A DNA stretch of 29,273 nucleotides from NIOZ-UU13 sp964417935 (GTDB lineage Bacteria > Planctomycetota > Phycisphaerae > Sedimentisphaerales > Anaerobacaceae): contig CAYQKF010000061.1 in NCBI GenBank assembly GCA_964417935.1, forward strand, positions 1 to 29,273, written 5' to 3'. Positions 15,983 through 23,178 of this stretch are shown here, piece after piece. The notes under the pieces are model-generated. The model did no database searches, had not been told where the DNA came from, and saw only the letters and a program-made list of their open reading frames with translations. Position numbers and translations under genes: made by a program. Position 1 is the first letter of the stretch, and each line of letters begins with the position of its first letter.

Positions 15983-16819
15983 TCAGTACTCATAACGGCG
16001 GCGAAGCGGGAACTTTGAACCACCCCATCTTCGCGGCCTGATTCGGTCGTCGAGGTCTGCGGGGTTCTCCGTGCCCCCCCCGCCGTTGTAAAGGATGTCG
16101 ATTTCGTTCTGAGTAAGCTCGGTATCGAAGAGCATTACGTTGTCGATATTGCCGTCGGCATAGTCATCGCTTATCCTTCCTATCCAAACCGGAGCGGCGA
16201 AATCATCCATTGCAACATAAGTCCCTACGATATTACTGTCGATGTCGTCTTTCCTCACCGCGTTTACATAGATTTTCATTCCATCGTGAGCGGTTATTCC
16301 ACCGCTACCGTCATAAGTCCCTGCCAAGTGGTACCATTTTCCTGTAGATAGCGCCGTGTTGTAGCTCCTGCCTTCACTGTTGAACTCATCTGTGAAAAGA
16401 ATAAAGGTTACCTTGCTTGAAGTAGTCATAAACACCCACTCATAAGTGCTTGGGTCCACCACATCTAATTTTCTTATTATCCTGAAGTCCTCAATGCTGT
16501 CTGCGTAAATCCAAACACTGATACTGAAAGGGCTGTCGTTAGTTCCGTCTCCGAAAGTGAAGTCCGCGTGGTCGGCTATTTCGATGTGGTCGTCCGTACC
16601 GTCGAAGGTCAAAGCCGTCCATGTCTTGCCGGCCACATCGTGGGCATCGGTGTCGGCATTGCCCCCGACATCCTTGAATGTACCGTTGTGAGTGCCAGTG
16701 CCACTTACGACAGTCGTACTTGCGGCGTTGTCGTTCATACGGTAGTGAGCGATAAGCTTGCCCTGCGCCACGCCCGCAAATAACAATATCGCAACTAACA
16801 AAATCTTCTTAAAGTTCAC
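15983..16819 (-). CDS. Secreted LamG-like (concanavalin-fold) protein (278 aa)
   Basis: GTG start with AAGGAG before it. The signal peptide is MNFKKILLVAILLFAGVAQG. The mature part starts KLIAHYRMNDN and has the features of LamG/laminin-G-3 domains: LTFDGTDDHIEIADH, FSISVWIYADS, WYHLAGTYDGSG, MKIYVNAV, IGRISDDYADGNIDNVMLFD and L(T)QNEIDILYNGGG. The family binds glycans or other surface ligands. The C terminus is basic (RRWGGSKFPLRRRYEY). In phages LamG domains usually sit on fibres; here the domain is a separate exported protein inside the head-tail module. Confidence 0.85.
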   Translation of the reverse strand: MNFKKILLVAILLFAGVAQGKLIAHYRMNDNAASTTVVSGTGTHNGTFKDVGGNADTDAHDVAGKTWTALTFDGTDDHIEIADHADFTFGDGTNDSPFSISVWIYADSIEDFRIIRKLDVVDPSTYEWVFMTTSSKVTFILFTDEFNSEGRSYNTALSTGKWYHLAGTYDGSGGITAHDGMKIYVNAVRKDDIDSNIVGTYVAMDDFAAPVWIGRISDDYADGNIDNVMLFDTELTQNEIDILYNGGGGTENPADLDDRIRPRRWGGSKFPLRRRYEY

Positions 16820-16829
16820 AGTAAGCTCC

Positions 16830-17477
16830 TTAAAATCTTGGGACAGCCCGTTGATTGATTGATTTCTGTTTCAGTTTCTTTCTATTGATTAGAATAGTGA
16901 GTATCTTGAAGACCTTTGAGAGGTCGGCGGCCCCGTCCATATCCCCTTCCTCGCTCTTCATCAAAATCGCCGTACCGTAGGCAAGAATCGGTCCCCATCG
17001 AACGTCTAAGGGTGCTGAGTCGTCCGTTGAAAGCTCAGGGGGCTTCTGTATGGCGGCGGCCCTGAACGTATAGACCTCATCCGGCTTGGGCCGAAGATAC
17101 AGAACGCTGCCGTACAGAAGGGCCGCCGCGGGCCGGCCCTCGACGGCATTCGGGTCTTCGGGGTACAAATCGAAAAACTTGTCCTTGTCCTGGTAGAACT
17201 TAACATCGGAGAGAACATCGTCCGAATCCTTCAAAGTCATCGGCGTATCGAGCAGGATGACCTCGGCAGAGACATCGTACTCACCATCGTCTCCCGAGGC
17301 GGTCGCCTGCGTGAACCAGCCCTCGAGCTCAGATACATAGACATCAAGCGGAAAGTGATTGCAATAGAAGTCGTTAATCAAGGCGTCCAGGTCACTATCG
17401 CTAATCTGCGCAGTATCGAGTTGCCCAGTGAGCTCGCGCACCTTCGTCCGAATTTCCGATAGTTTCCAGGTCAACAT
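16830..17477 (-). CDS. Head-tail adaptor protein (215 aa)
   Basis: The N terminus (LSEIRTKVRELTGQLDTAQISDSDLDALINDFY) is the helical start shared by podovirus head-tail adaptor (gp4/gp6-type) proteins. A beta insert (VLLDTPMTLKDSDDV) and C-terminal helices (DLSKVFKILTILINRKKLKQK) complete a protein of typical length. The role would be to bind below the portal and receive the tail hub. GGGAG precedes the ATG. It lies between the capsid genes and the hub, as expected. Confidence 0.7.
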   Translation of the reverse strand: MLTWKLSEIRTKVRELTGQLDTAQISDSDLDALINDFYCNHFPLDVYVSELEGWFTQATASGDDGEYDVSAEVILLDTPMTLKDSDDVLSDVKFYQDKDKFFDLYPEDPNAVEGRPAAALLYGSVLYLRPKPDEVYTFRAAAIQKPPELSTDDSAPLDVRWGPILAYGTAILMKSEEGDMDGAADLSKVFKILTILINRKKLKQKSINQRAVPRF

Positions 17478-17494
17478 AGTTTAATCTCCCTGGA

Positions 17495-18403
17495 TCAAGC
17501 CGCACAAATTGGTACTTCAAGCGTGTCGTCACTACCGGTTACGATGTTACCAGCAGCCTTGGCAAGGTTGATGTCATATGCACTTGCAAGGATAGCCGCG
17601 CTGATAATCCGGTTATCAATAACTGCAACGTCATCAGAATCATCATCGATGCCCAAAGTTGTGCAATTAATCATATTTCTCTGAATGACACTATGTGTAC
17701 CGGTACAAGTGTCTTGAATGTGAATACCGATACCTGCGTGTATCTGGCAATCCTCAACCGTGCAGTGATGGAAGAATTTATCGGCCCCGCCTGCTGCATA
17801 AATCCCGTGGGTAAGCTTAGTAGAGCCACTTCCAAATGTACATTTTCTGACTATCAAATGCTTGGCGTCTTCAGTCGAAATACCGTGCGTCGCCTGGTAA
17901 CCTGCACCGTTCATTATCTCGCAATTTTCAATGATGGTCGAGCCGACAATTCCGAAATCAATTACTGGCAGAACTTCATCCGCTTCAAAATGAAGATTCT
18001 TCAAATGAAGTCCCAATCCTGTCCCTGTCAAGGCGCTTCCCGCCGCTGGATGTATTTCGGTACATTGGTCTGTTCCCGGTATTCCTGTGCCGATGATTCG
18101 ACAGTCATAAGGCGGAGTCAGCGCTTCGGCATAAACACCGGGTGCGACTAAAATGGTGTTTATTTTTTTGGGATACGCCGACCAATCTATCGTTGCATTA
18201 TTCGCCGTAATGGCTGCTTGGATAGTTGCAAATGCGTGCTTCCAAGACAAACCATTATAGGAATCATTGCCCGTCCACTTGTTGACATACCACACTTTAC
18301 TGTCCACATCGCCCGACATACCTGCCAGCATGGGATAAACGTGGTCATCGAGCATATCCATAACTAATTTGAATTTGTCGTGTAAATATCGTTTGAGTAA
18401 CAT
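17495..18403 (-). CDS. Right-handed beta-helix (pectate-lyase-like) protein (302 aa)
   Basis: The start is the ATG at 18403, with AAGGAG at ~9 bases; the frame is open 21 codons further upstream without a good site. Residues 1-30 are helical (LLKRYLHDKFKLVMDMLDDHVYPML). KVWYVNKWTGNDSYNGLSWKH then gives the YVdp..tGnD...G.sw.kAfaTIQ start of DUF1565/pectate-lyase-like helices, followed by regular coils (IIENCEIMNGAG, LIVRKCTFGSGS, HHCTVEDCQIHAG, IQRNMINC, VIDNRI). Such proteins are tailspikes or capsule-binding decorations. Its place between capsid and adaptor genes is unusual for a spike; a head fibre is possible. Confidence 0.75.
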   Translation of the reverse strand: MLLKRYLHDKFKLVMDMLDDHVYPMLAGMSGDVDSKVWYVNKWTGNDSYNGLSWKHAFATIQAAITANNATIDWSAYPKKINTILVAPGVYAEALTPPYDCRIIGTGIPGTDQCTEIHPAAGSALTGTGLGLHLKNLHFEADEVLPVIDFGIVGSTIIENCEIMNGAGYQATHGISTEDAKHLIVRKCTFGSGSTKLTHGIYAAGGADKFFHHCTVEDCQIHAGIGIHIQDTCTGTHSVIQRNMINCTTLGIDDDSDDVAVIDNRIISAAILASAYDINLAKAAGNIVTGSDDTLEVPICAA

Positions 18404-18493
18404 CGTACTTCTCCTTTTTGTAAAGGCGTTTATGTAGGCATCCTTGCCCCATCTACTCGGCCTCATATCACGTTGATACGGGGACCGTTCCTA

Positions 18494-18886
18494 TCACAAT
18501 TCTTGGATCGTGAATCTGTAGCGTTTCCCTGCGGCTACCATACTCTGCCCCTCCGCTTGGCCGGCGACGTATCGCTTGAAGGGATAGGCGAGCCCTCTGA
18601 GGTGCTCAACTACACTTTTGGGCAGCAGAGTGCCCTCCCCGGCATTGCTGATGAGGTGGTAGCCCTTGCCCTCAAAATTGAATGCGAAGTCCGCACCATC
18701 GGGGATGTCGTTGTTCTTGACCCTGACTTTGACGAGCGGGTCCTCTTCTTTTTTCGCTTTTTGGGCCATAACAGCGATACACTTCTTGCACGTCACCTTC
18801 TGGGCATCCGTTACCGCCTGGGCATCTTTGGATTTGACACCACAAACGGCCTTCTCGCCGTCGGAAAAGTGGATAATTGGCTCCAT
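18494..18886 (-). CDS. Small protein with zinc-ribbon-like N terminus (130 aa)
   Basis: The start at 18886 is chosen because the frame upstream runs through a terminator hairpin. GGGA precedes the ATG. The N terminus has IIHFSDGEKAVCG followed by VTCKKCIAVM, an H-C-CxxC pattern suggesting one zinc site. The rest (AFNFEGKGYHLISNAGEGT ... LRGLAYPFKRY) is compact. Similar small zinc-ribbon proteins occur among phage late genes. Function unknown. Confidence 0.65.
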   Translation of the reverse strand: MEPIIHFSDGEKAVCGVKSKDAQAVTDAQKVTCKKCIAVMAQKAKKEEDPLVKVRVKNNDIPDGADFAFNFEGKGYHLISNAGEGTLLPKSVVEHLRGLAYPFKRYVAGQAEGQSMVAAGKRYRFTIQEL

Positions 18887-18896
18887 AATCAATCCC

Positions 18897-18950
18897 TTCA
18901 AAAAGAAACCGGCTGACACAGAAGGTACAGGCTCCTGTACAGCCGGTTTT
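18897..18950 (-). terminator. Long hairpin terminator after the capsid genes
   Basis: AAACCGGCTG (18907-18916) and CAGCCGGTTT (18941-18950) form a perfect 10-bp stem. The loop contains a second inverted repeat, TACAGG/CCTGTA. On the minus strand the stem is followed by TTTCTTTTTG. It sits 42 bases after the stop of the probable decoration gene, and likely lowers transcription from the very abundant capsid transcript into the connector genes. Confidence 0.7.
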
Positions 18951-18991
18951 CCGATTAGGTATCCTAAACCCATAAAGGGCTTATTCACTTT

Positions 18992-19699
18992 TTAGGTGAA
19001 TGAAACGGGGTCAGCGATAGCAGCATCGCCCATATCTTCACTGCGAATGTGCTTTTCGGCTTTGAAAACAATGACATCATCAGCCGTAGCAGCTAAACTT
19101 GAGCCAATCGTAAAGCCCAGACCACCGCCCTTTGCGATGTTCTCTTCACGGCAAATCCAGATGTTCCCGATGGTGTCGGTGGTCTCCTCGCCGGGCACTG
19201 TGCTCCACGTCGGCTCAGCGCCAGCTGCGCCGGCGGTCTTATACTTTAACTCATAGACACAGCCGTTGTGGACTGTCGGCCTGATGAGCGTACCTGTGAC
19301 CGTAAGCGCCCTGATTACGCCGTTGGTGTTGTAATTGGTGAGCGGGTTGTAATCCACGGCGTAAATGATGGAATCCGCAGTCACGCCGAGCCTGACTTTT
19401 ATCAGCTTGCCGGTCTTCGGGTCTGGAAGCAAGACTTGAAGACGCTTGCCTTCGTCATAGGGGATAATCCCGTTCGCAGCCGCAGCAGCGTATGTAATAT
19501 CGCCACCATCGGCAATCGCTACACCATATCGACCGTGAGCGGCAGTTTCAGGGTCATCTGCGAGACATCTAAACCACTTCAAACCCAGGTTCGCTGTAGC
19601 ATCAGCGTCGAAGTTATACAATTCAACGTAGTCGGGGATAAACCCAATGTCCACATTGATAGCGGCTCCGTTAGATACCACAAATCCACTTACTTTCAT
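18992..19699 (-). CDS. Probable capsid decoration / minor head protein (235 aa)
   Basis: It lies directly after the major capsid gene with AAGGAG 8 bases before its ATG, the usual place and strength for a decoration protein. The N-terminal half (VSGFVVSNGAAINVDIGFIPDYVELYN) is beta-rich. The middle segment (PTVHNGCVYELKYKTAG ... EPTWSTVPGE ... IWIC) matches a short carbohydrate-binding-like repeat (xxxG.vY......G.....PtW) frequent in phage surface proteins. It is followed by a hairpin terminator. The role is inferred. Confidence 0.6.
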   Translation of the reverse strand: MKVSGFVVSNGAAINVDIGFIPDYVELYNFDADATANLGLKWFRCLADDPETAAHGRYGVAIADGGDITYAAAAANGIIPYDEGKRLQVLLPDPKTGKLIKVRLGVTADSIIYAVDYNPLTNYNTNGVIRALTVTGTLIRPTVHNGCVYELKYKTAGAAGAEPTWSTVPGEETTDTIGNIWICREENIAKGGGLGFTIGSSLAATADDVIVFKAEKHIRSEDMGDAAIADPVSFT

Positions 19700-19735
19700 A
19701 ATTCAAACTCCTTTCAATTTTCAATTTCAAAGAGG

Positions 19736-19751
19736 CGTTTCACGTGAAACA
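19736..19751. promoter_or_regulatory. parS: parS-like palindrome (ParB-binding site)
   Basis: The bases CGTTTCACGTGAAACA differ from the canonical bacterial parS, TGTTTCACGTGAAACA, only at the first position. The inner 14 bases form a perfect palindrome. It starts right at the major capsid gene's stop and lies ~37 bases before the next ATG. It could bind a host or phage ParB/Noc-type protein. Alternatively it forms a small hairpin on the mRNA (GTTTC ACGT GAAAC with flanking GGC/GCC). No parAB genes are in this window. Confidence 0.55.
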
Positions 19752-20720
19752 TTACGCCGCTTTCGTGACCTTGAGCACAATGATATTGTTGTCGTTCAGA
19801 ATCCGGCAGGCGTTCATGAACTTCCAGGCCATTGTCTGGCGCTGGTCGAGCGCATCTGCCGAGCCGGCACTGCCCTTCGGGTGGATAATCATCTTCGCAT
19901 TGGCCTTTTCGAGGTCAACTACCCCGTAGGCGTGCTTGGCGATTATCGGGATGTAGTAGTGCTCACCTGCCGTCGCCGGGAATGCCTCTGTCGCCGAACC
20001 TTCCTTGTGGGCCACACTGGTGGCCAGGAACCGGACCTCACCGACACTTCCTCTTTCGGCCTCGAGAACGCCGCCCTGGTGGGGGTATTTCGAGGTGTAT
20101 TGGAAGTTAGTCACATTCTTGAGGTCTTTATTCAATTCGGTGTGCATTATGGCCCAGTAGGCAGGCATTACCGGCCCTGTGCCCTGGCCGACCGAGGCCT
20201 TGATTAGCGGTGTCATCGGGGCGGCGTTGCTATTCTGGAGGGTATTGGCAACGGCGTCGATGTCCGTCTCATTCAAGTCCGTGGCCGCCGGGTCGCCGTG
20301 GCTGGCCAATAGCGAGGATGCAGTACTTACCAGGACGTTTCGTATCAGCTCATCCTCGGTTCTGAACATTTGGTCGTTCAGCTCGCTACCCCCGATGTTG
20401 AGAATCCTGTTTTCGCAGGTGAACTCAAGAACATCGGTGATATGGATGTAATCCCCATATTGAGCGACTGTCGCGCGAATGTCCAGCTTCGAGAGGCGCT
20501 TGCCGGGCGGTGTTACGCCTTCGAGAATCTCGGTCGTGGCGGTGGCAAGCGCGGCGAATCTTCGCCATACGATTGTCTTGCCGTGCCCGGCCGGCAGGTT
20601 CTCGCGCATTGCGAACAAACCGTGAACCAATCTCGGCTTGTTCCTCACAAGAAGAAGCTTCTGAAAGTAAGCTTGTATCGCCGGTGTTATTACGGATGTA
20701 CCCGTTATGTTATCAGCCAT
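19752..20720 (-). CDS. Major capsid protein, N4-gp56 family (322 aa)
   Basis: The sequence follows the N4-gp56 HK97-fold capsid family. KTIVWRRFAALATAT TEILEGVTPPGKRLSKLDI and ATVAQYGDYIHITDVLEFT are the diagnostic strands. A long spine helix region (EDELIRNVLVSTASSLL) follows, then VMPAYWAIMHTELNKDLKN, a beta segment RGSVGEVRFLATSVAH, and the late HAYGVVDLEKANAKMIIHPKG and MAWKFMNACRILNDNNIIVLKV. Length is typical. The scaffold gene is upstream and a decoration-type gene downstream. AAAGGAC precedes the ATG. It forms the head shell. Confidence 0.9.
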   Translation of the reverse strand: MADNITGTSVITPAIQAYFQKLLLVRNKPRLVHGLFAMRENLPAGHGKTIVWRRFAALATATTEILEGVTPPGKRLSKLDIRATVAQYGDYIHITDVLEFTCENRILNIGGSELNDQMFRTEDELIRNVLVSTASSLLASHGDPAATDLNETDIDAVANTLQNSNAAPMTPLIKASVGQGTGPVMPAYWAIMHTELNKDLKNVTNFQYTSKYPHQGGVLEAERGSVGEVRFLATSVAHKEGSATEAFPATAGEHYYIPIIAKHAYGVVDLEKANAKMIIHPKGSAGSADALDQRQTMAWKFMNACRILNDNNIIVLKVTKAA

Positions 20721-20735
20721 GATTATTTGTCCTTT

Positions 20736-21473
20736 CTAAACGATGGCCCCGTGACTACGAGCAAGCTTGAGAAAGTCCCCATCGGGCATCTTTGCATAGC
20801 GTCCTTCTTCAGAAAGAGCACTACCGCCTCTGACATTACTTGTGGACTTTATCCTCCCGGCGTTTGCAACGGCTTCGTCTATTGTTGCCTGGGCCTTCTT
20901 GGTGTCAATCTCTGTGCCCGGCTTTTGTTTTTGATACAATTTAACGAGCTCATAGGCGGCCAACGGAGGATTCTTGCTATTTTGAATCATCGATATTAGG
21001 GCCGGGTTGTTCTTAACTGCTTCTCTTATCGGCGTTGCATATTGACCCATTCTTATTTGGTCTTCAGTACCGATAAGTTCCGTGAAATCCGGATGCTCCT
21101 GGAGGAATCTGATCTCGGCCAATTTGGCGTCGGTCTGACTCTGGAAGTAGGCGTTTATCTTCCTCGACTGCTCGACGGTGGGGATGTCCTCTGGGTCTTC
21201 GAGGCCGACCTTCTTGTAGATGTCGAACGGGTCTGGCTGCGGTCTCTGGCCGGGTGTCGGCATATTGGCCTGAATGACCGCTACCTGCTGACTGAGTGTC
21301 TGCTCCCGCTCCTCGGAGGCCTTTAATTTGTCATTTACCTCTTTGAAGCGGTCATAGGGGACGGTTTCAGGTGTCTTTTCAGCACCTTCAACCTGCCCTT
21401 CACCTGCGACCTGCCCTTCGGTTTGGCCCTCAGTCTGCCCTTCAGCCTGTCCTGCGTTTAGCTCCGAATCCAT
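20736..21473 (-). CDS. Scaffolding protein (245 aa)
   Basis: Acidic Gln/Gly/Glu-rich N terminus with EGQTEGQTEGQ-type repeats, a coiled coil at ~50-70 (RFKEVNDKLKASEEREQTLSQ), a helical middle (FLQEHPDFTEL), and a short basic/polar tail (GRIKSTSNVRGGSALSEEG). It lies immediately upstream of the major capsid gene. This is the standard make-up and position of a phage scaffold, which guides shell assembly and then leaves the head. GAAGGGA precedes the ATG. Confidence 0.8.
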   Translation of the reverse strand: MDSELNAGQAEGQTEGQTEGQVAGEGQVEGAEKTPETVPYDRFKEVNDKLKASEEREQTLSQQVAVIQANMPTPGQRPQPDPFDIYKKVGLEDPEDIPTVEQSRKINAYFQSQTDAKLAEIRFLQEHPDFTELIGTEDQIRMGQYATPIREAVKNNPALISMIQNSKNPPLAAYELVKLYQKQKPGTEIDTKKAQATIDEAVANAGRIKSTSNVRGGSALSEEGRYAKMPDGDFLKLARSHGAIV

Positions 21474-21557
21474 AATGTCCCTTCTTTCTGAGCTGCGGCT
21501 TCCAGCTCTTTTGAGCGCCCGGCGAAAACGCCCGTATTTAACGCCTGAGCCCCTAGG

Positions 21558-21782
21558 TTATTTCTTCACAGCACTTGCGCGTGCTGCATTTTCTTTCTGC
21601 ACGGCCTTTCTACGCTCCTCGTTCTCTTTTTCGATATACTTAACGGCCGCCGCGAATCTCTTTGGATTGCGCCTTACCTCTGCGGCCTTTGTCTTGAGTT
21701 GCTCGCACGCAATGAGGTTATAAGCATCATCAGATGCTTTTTGTTCTGCTGACAGTTGCGCCTTCATGTCTTCTGTTATCAT
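21558..21782 (-). CDS. Small charged helical protein (74 aa)
   Basis: Nearly all helix-forming and charged (MKAQLSAEQKASDDAY, KYIEKENEERRKAVQKENAA). GAGGAAGG precedes the ATG. The start lies 53 bases inside the end of the CxxCxxC protein gene. No family was recognised; a small assembly factor is possible from its place before the scaffold. Confidence 0.6.
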   Translation of the reverse strand: MITEDMKAQLSAEQKASDDAYNLIACEQLKTKAAEVRRNPKRFAAAVKYIEKENEERRKAVQKENAARASAVKK

Positions 21783-21939
21783 TTCTTTGCCTTCCTCTTA
21801 GGTCTTTTTTCCCACTCTCCACACCAGTCGGTGTGCTCGACTCTTTCGTGTTTTGGGAATCGACGGCATCGACCGTAACCGCCTTGCCATCGGTCAGACA
21901 AAATTTACAACCGAGACATTCTTCTTTGTGTTTAGCCAT
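21730..21939 (-). CDS. Small cysteine-motif protein (69 aa)
   Basis: MAKHKEECLGCKFCLTDGK begins with C-x2-C-x2-C, followed by a polar, low-complexity, basic tail. AAGGATG precedes the ATG. The 3' end overlaps the next gene by 53 bases in another frame, so the last ~18 codons are the less certain part. Confidence 0.45.
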   Translation of the reverse strand: MAKHKEECLGCKFCLTDGKAVTVDAVDSQNTKESSTPTGVESGKKDLRGRQRNDNRRHEGATVSRTKSI

Positions 21940-21945
21940 AATTAG

Positions 21946-22107
21946 TCATCCTTTGTATCCCGCCGCATGAGCAGCTCGTCCCTGTTTGCTTGCTTTAGCA
22001 ACGGCCTTTCTTTTCGCCTGAACATTGCCGCACTCATAATAATACTTCTTCTGGCTGCCCCATTGTGCGTAACACCCTTTGCTATCTTTTTTCGCATGCG
22101 TAGGCAT
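21946..22107 (-). CDS. Small basic protein, MPTHAKKDSKGCYAQWG type (53 aa)
   Basis: The start follows the previous stop by 3 bases. The protein opens MPTHAKKDSKGCYAQWGSQK, continues with YYYECGN and then a Lys/Ala-rich helix, and ends RAAHAAGYKG. From memory near-identical 50-residue proteins recur in environmental phage late operons, always small and basic. It ends in TGA a few bases before the CxxCxxC gene. Function unknown, probably a minor head or DNA-binding component. Confidence 0.7.
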   Translation of the reverse strand: MPTHAKKDSKGCYAQWGSQKKYYYECGNVQAKRKAVAKASKQGRAAHAAGYKG

Positions 22108-22110
22108 TAG

Positions 22111-22353
22111 TTAAGCTGCCTCTATCTTTACTTTGAGATTGTGTGCTTTTCGCAACTGGTTCCTCCGCTTCTTTCTTCTACCGTAAGCGGCAGAACCAAC
22201 TTTCGCTTCTCGCAATGCAATTAGAAGTTGCTCAATGTCTGGTATGTAATCTGATGTTAATGACCTCAGAGCATCGAGATTTACCCTCATTTGCTCTTTT
22301 TCAAGAAGCACTTGCCCCCCCACAATATGTAAAGGTAAAAGCGGTATCTTCAT
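22111..22353 (-). CDS. Small hypothetical protein (80 aa)
   Basis: A hydrophobic start (MKIPLLPLHIVGGQVLL) is followed by a helical middle (MRVNLDALRSLTSDYIPDIEQLLIALRE) and a basic tail (YGRRKKRRNQLRKAHNLKVK). It is packed between neighbours with gaps of only 3-4 bases. No family was recognised. Confidence 0.6.
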   Translation of the reverse strand: MKIPLLPLHIVGGQVLLEKEQMRVNLDALRSLTSDYIPDIEQLLIALREAKVGSAAYGRRKKRRNQLRKAHNLKVKIEAA

Positions 22354-22357
22354 AGTT

Positions 22358-22708
22358 TCACCCGTGAATCAGCGGCATTTTCCTGCCGTCTATACCTATC
22401 TGTTCGTTAAACCCATCCGTTATAATCGGCTGAATAGGTGCATCCTTCGGCAGGACCCAGAGCTCCTCGGCCCGACCGGATTTGTTGTCTATTTTCCAGC
22501 ACATTGTGTTCAGCATCATAGGCGGACGCCTATCGCGTGCCGAAAAGACTGACCGTAACTGCGTCCCGTCTTTGTACCAGTCCGCGGTAAAGAGGATGTA
22601 ATATGGCTCCCGGCGATGCTTGTTCTTGGCGATACAGGCATCAAAACCCCTCTGGAACTCCTGAGTCATACAGGGAACAATTTCACCAAGCTGGACTTTA
22701 CGAGACAT
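22358..22708 (-). CDS. Hypothetical phage protein (116 aa)
   Basis: Compact mixed alpha/beta sequence with several aromatic residues (YYILFTADWYKDGTQLRSVFSARDRRPP, MCWKIDNKSGRAEELWVLP). Its first codons overlap the end of the previous gene by 11 bases. Position between portal and scaffold suggests an assembly accessory. No function recognised. Confidence 0.65.
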   Translation of the reverse strand: MSRKVQLGEIVPCMTQEFQRGFDACIAKNKHRREPYYILFTADWYKDGTQLRSVFSARDRRPPMMLNTMCWKIDNKSGRAEELWVLPKDAPIQPIITDGFNEQIGIDGRKMPLIHG

Positions 22709-22874
22709 GCCTGAGTCCTTTCCTTATCCTTCTCATGTGTTCTCTGATTCTCTCCTCACGCCCCGGCGACGACGGCATTTTGTTCGTTATCGGGAACTGA
22801 TCTATTCTGAAATTTCTCGTTCTTCTCATTCGAACTTCCTGCCCGCATTCCAATAGTTCATCGAGACTTTCCAT
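22698..22874 (-). CDS. Small hypothetical protein (58 aa)
   Basis: The start is set at the ATG at 22874 because GGGAG lies at the right distance; an ATG 8 codons earlier lacks one. It opens MESLDELLECGQEVRMRRTR and ends in a basic helix (GREERIREHMRRIRKGL). It overlaps the HNH gene by 17 bases and the next gene by 11. Confidence 0.5.
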   Translation of the reverse strand: MESLDELLECGQEVRMRRTRNFRIDQFPITNKMPSSPGREERIREHMRRIRKGLRHVS

Positions 22875-23178
22875 CGGATAATCTCCCGAGCATTTCATTC
22901 ATTTCGGCCTCCGGCACAATGCGAAGCCGCCCGTATAGAATCACAGCCAATCGGGCCAAAATCTTCAACACACACCAGCCCGTATGTTTCTTCGCATGAC
23001 ACCAAAGGCAGAGACATTGTCCGTTATCGAGATCGTACATCAGGGCGGGGAACATTCCTTTTGGTTTGATATGGTGGGAGTCCAGAAGCTTTTTATCAAG
23101 TTCGCCGCAATCGGCGCAGACCCAGCCACCTTTTATCTTTACCTCCCGCGACCAGTTTTTCAGTTCTTCATCCCTCAT
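22858..23178 (-). CDS. Small HNH endonuclease next to the portal gene (106 aa)
   Basis: The minimal HNH core is CADCG at ~22, DSHHIKPKGMFP and then NGQCLCLWCHAKKH, giving two zinc-binding Cys pairs and the catalytic His-His. It starts in an ATGA overlap with the portal stop, so it is co-translated with it. Unlike the other two HNH genes it is very short and built into the operon. In HK97-like phages a terminase-linked HNH protein helps genome cleavage during packaging, so a packaging role is as likely as homing. This is inference from position. Confidence 0.8.
   Translation of the reverse strand: MRDEELKNWSREVKIKGGWVCADCGELDKKLLDSHHIKPKGMFPALMYDLDNGQCLCLWCHAKKHTGWCVLKILARLAVILYGRLRIVPEAEMNEMLGRLSDGKSR

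Noticed and set aside
18887..18988. N-terminal extension of the 130-residue zinc-ribbon-like protein
   Set aside because: The extension reads through the terminator stem-loop and lacks a ribosome site.
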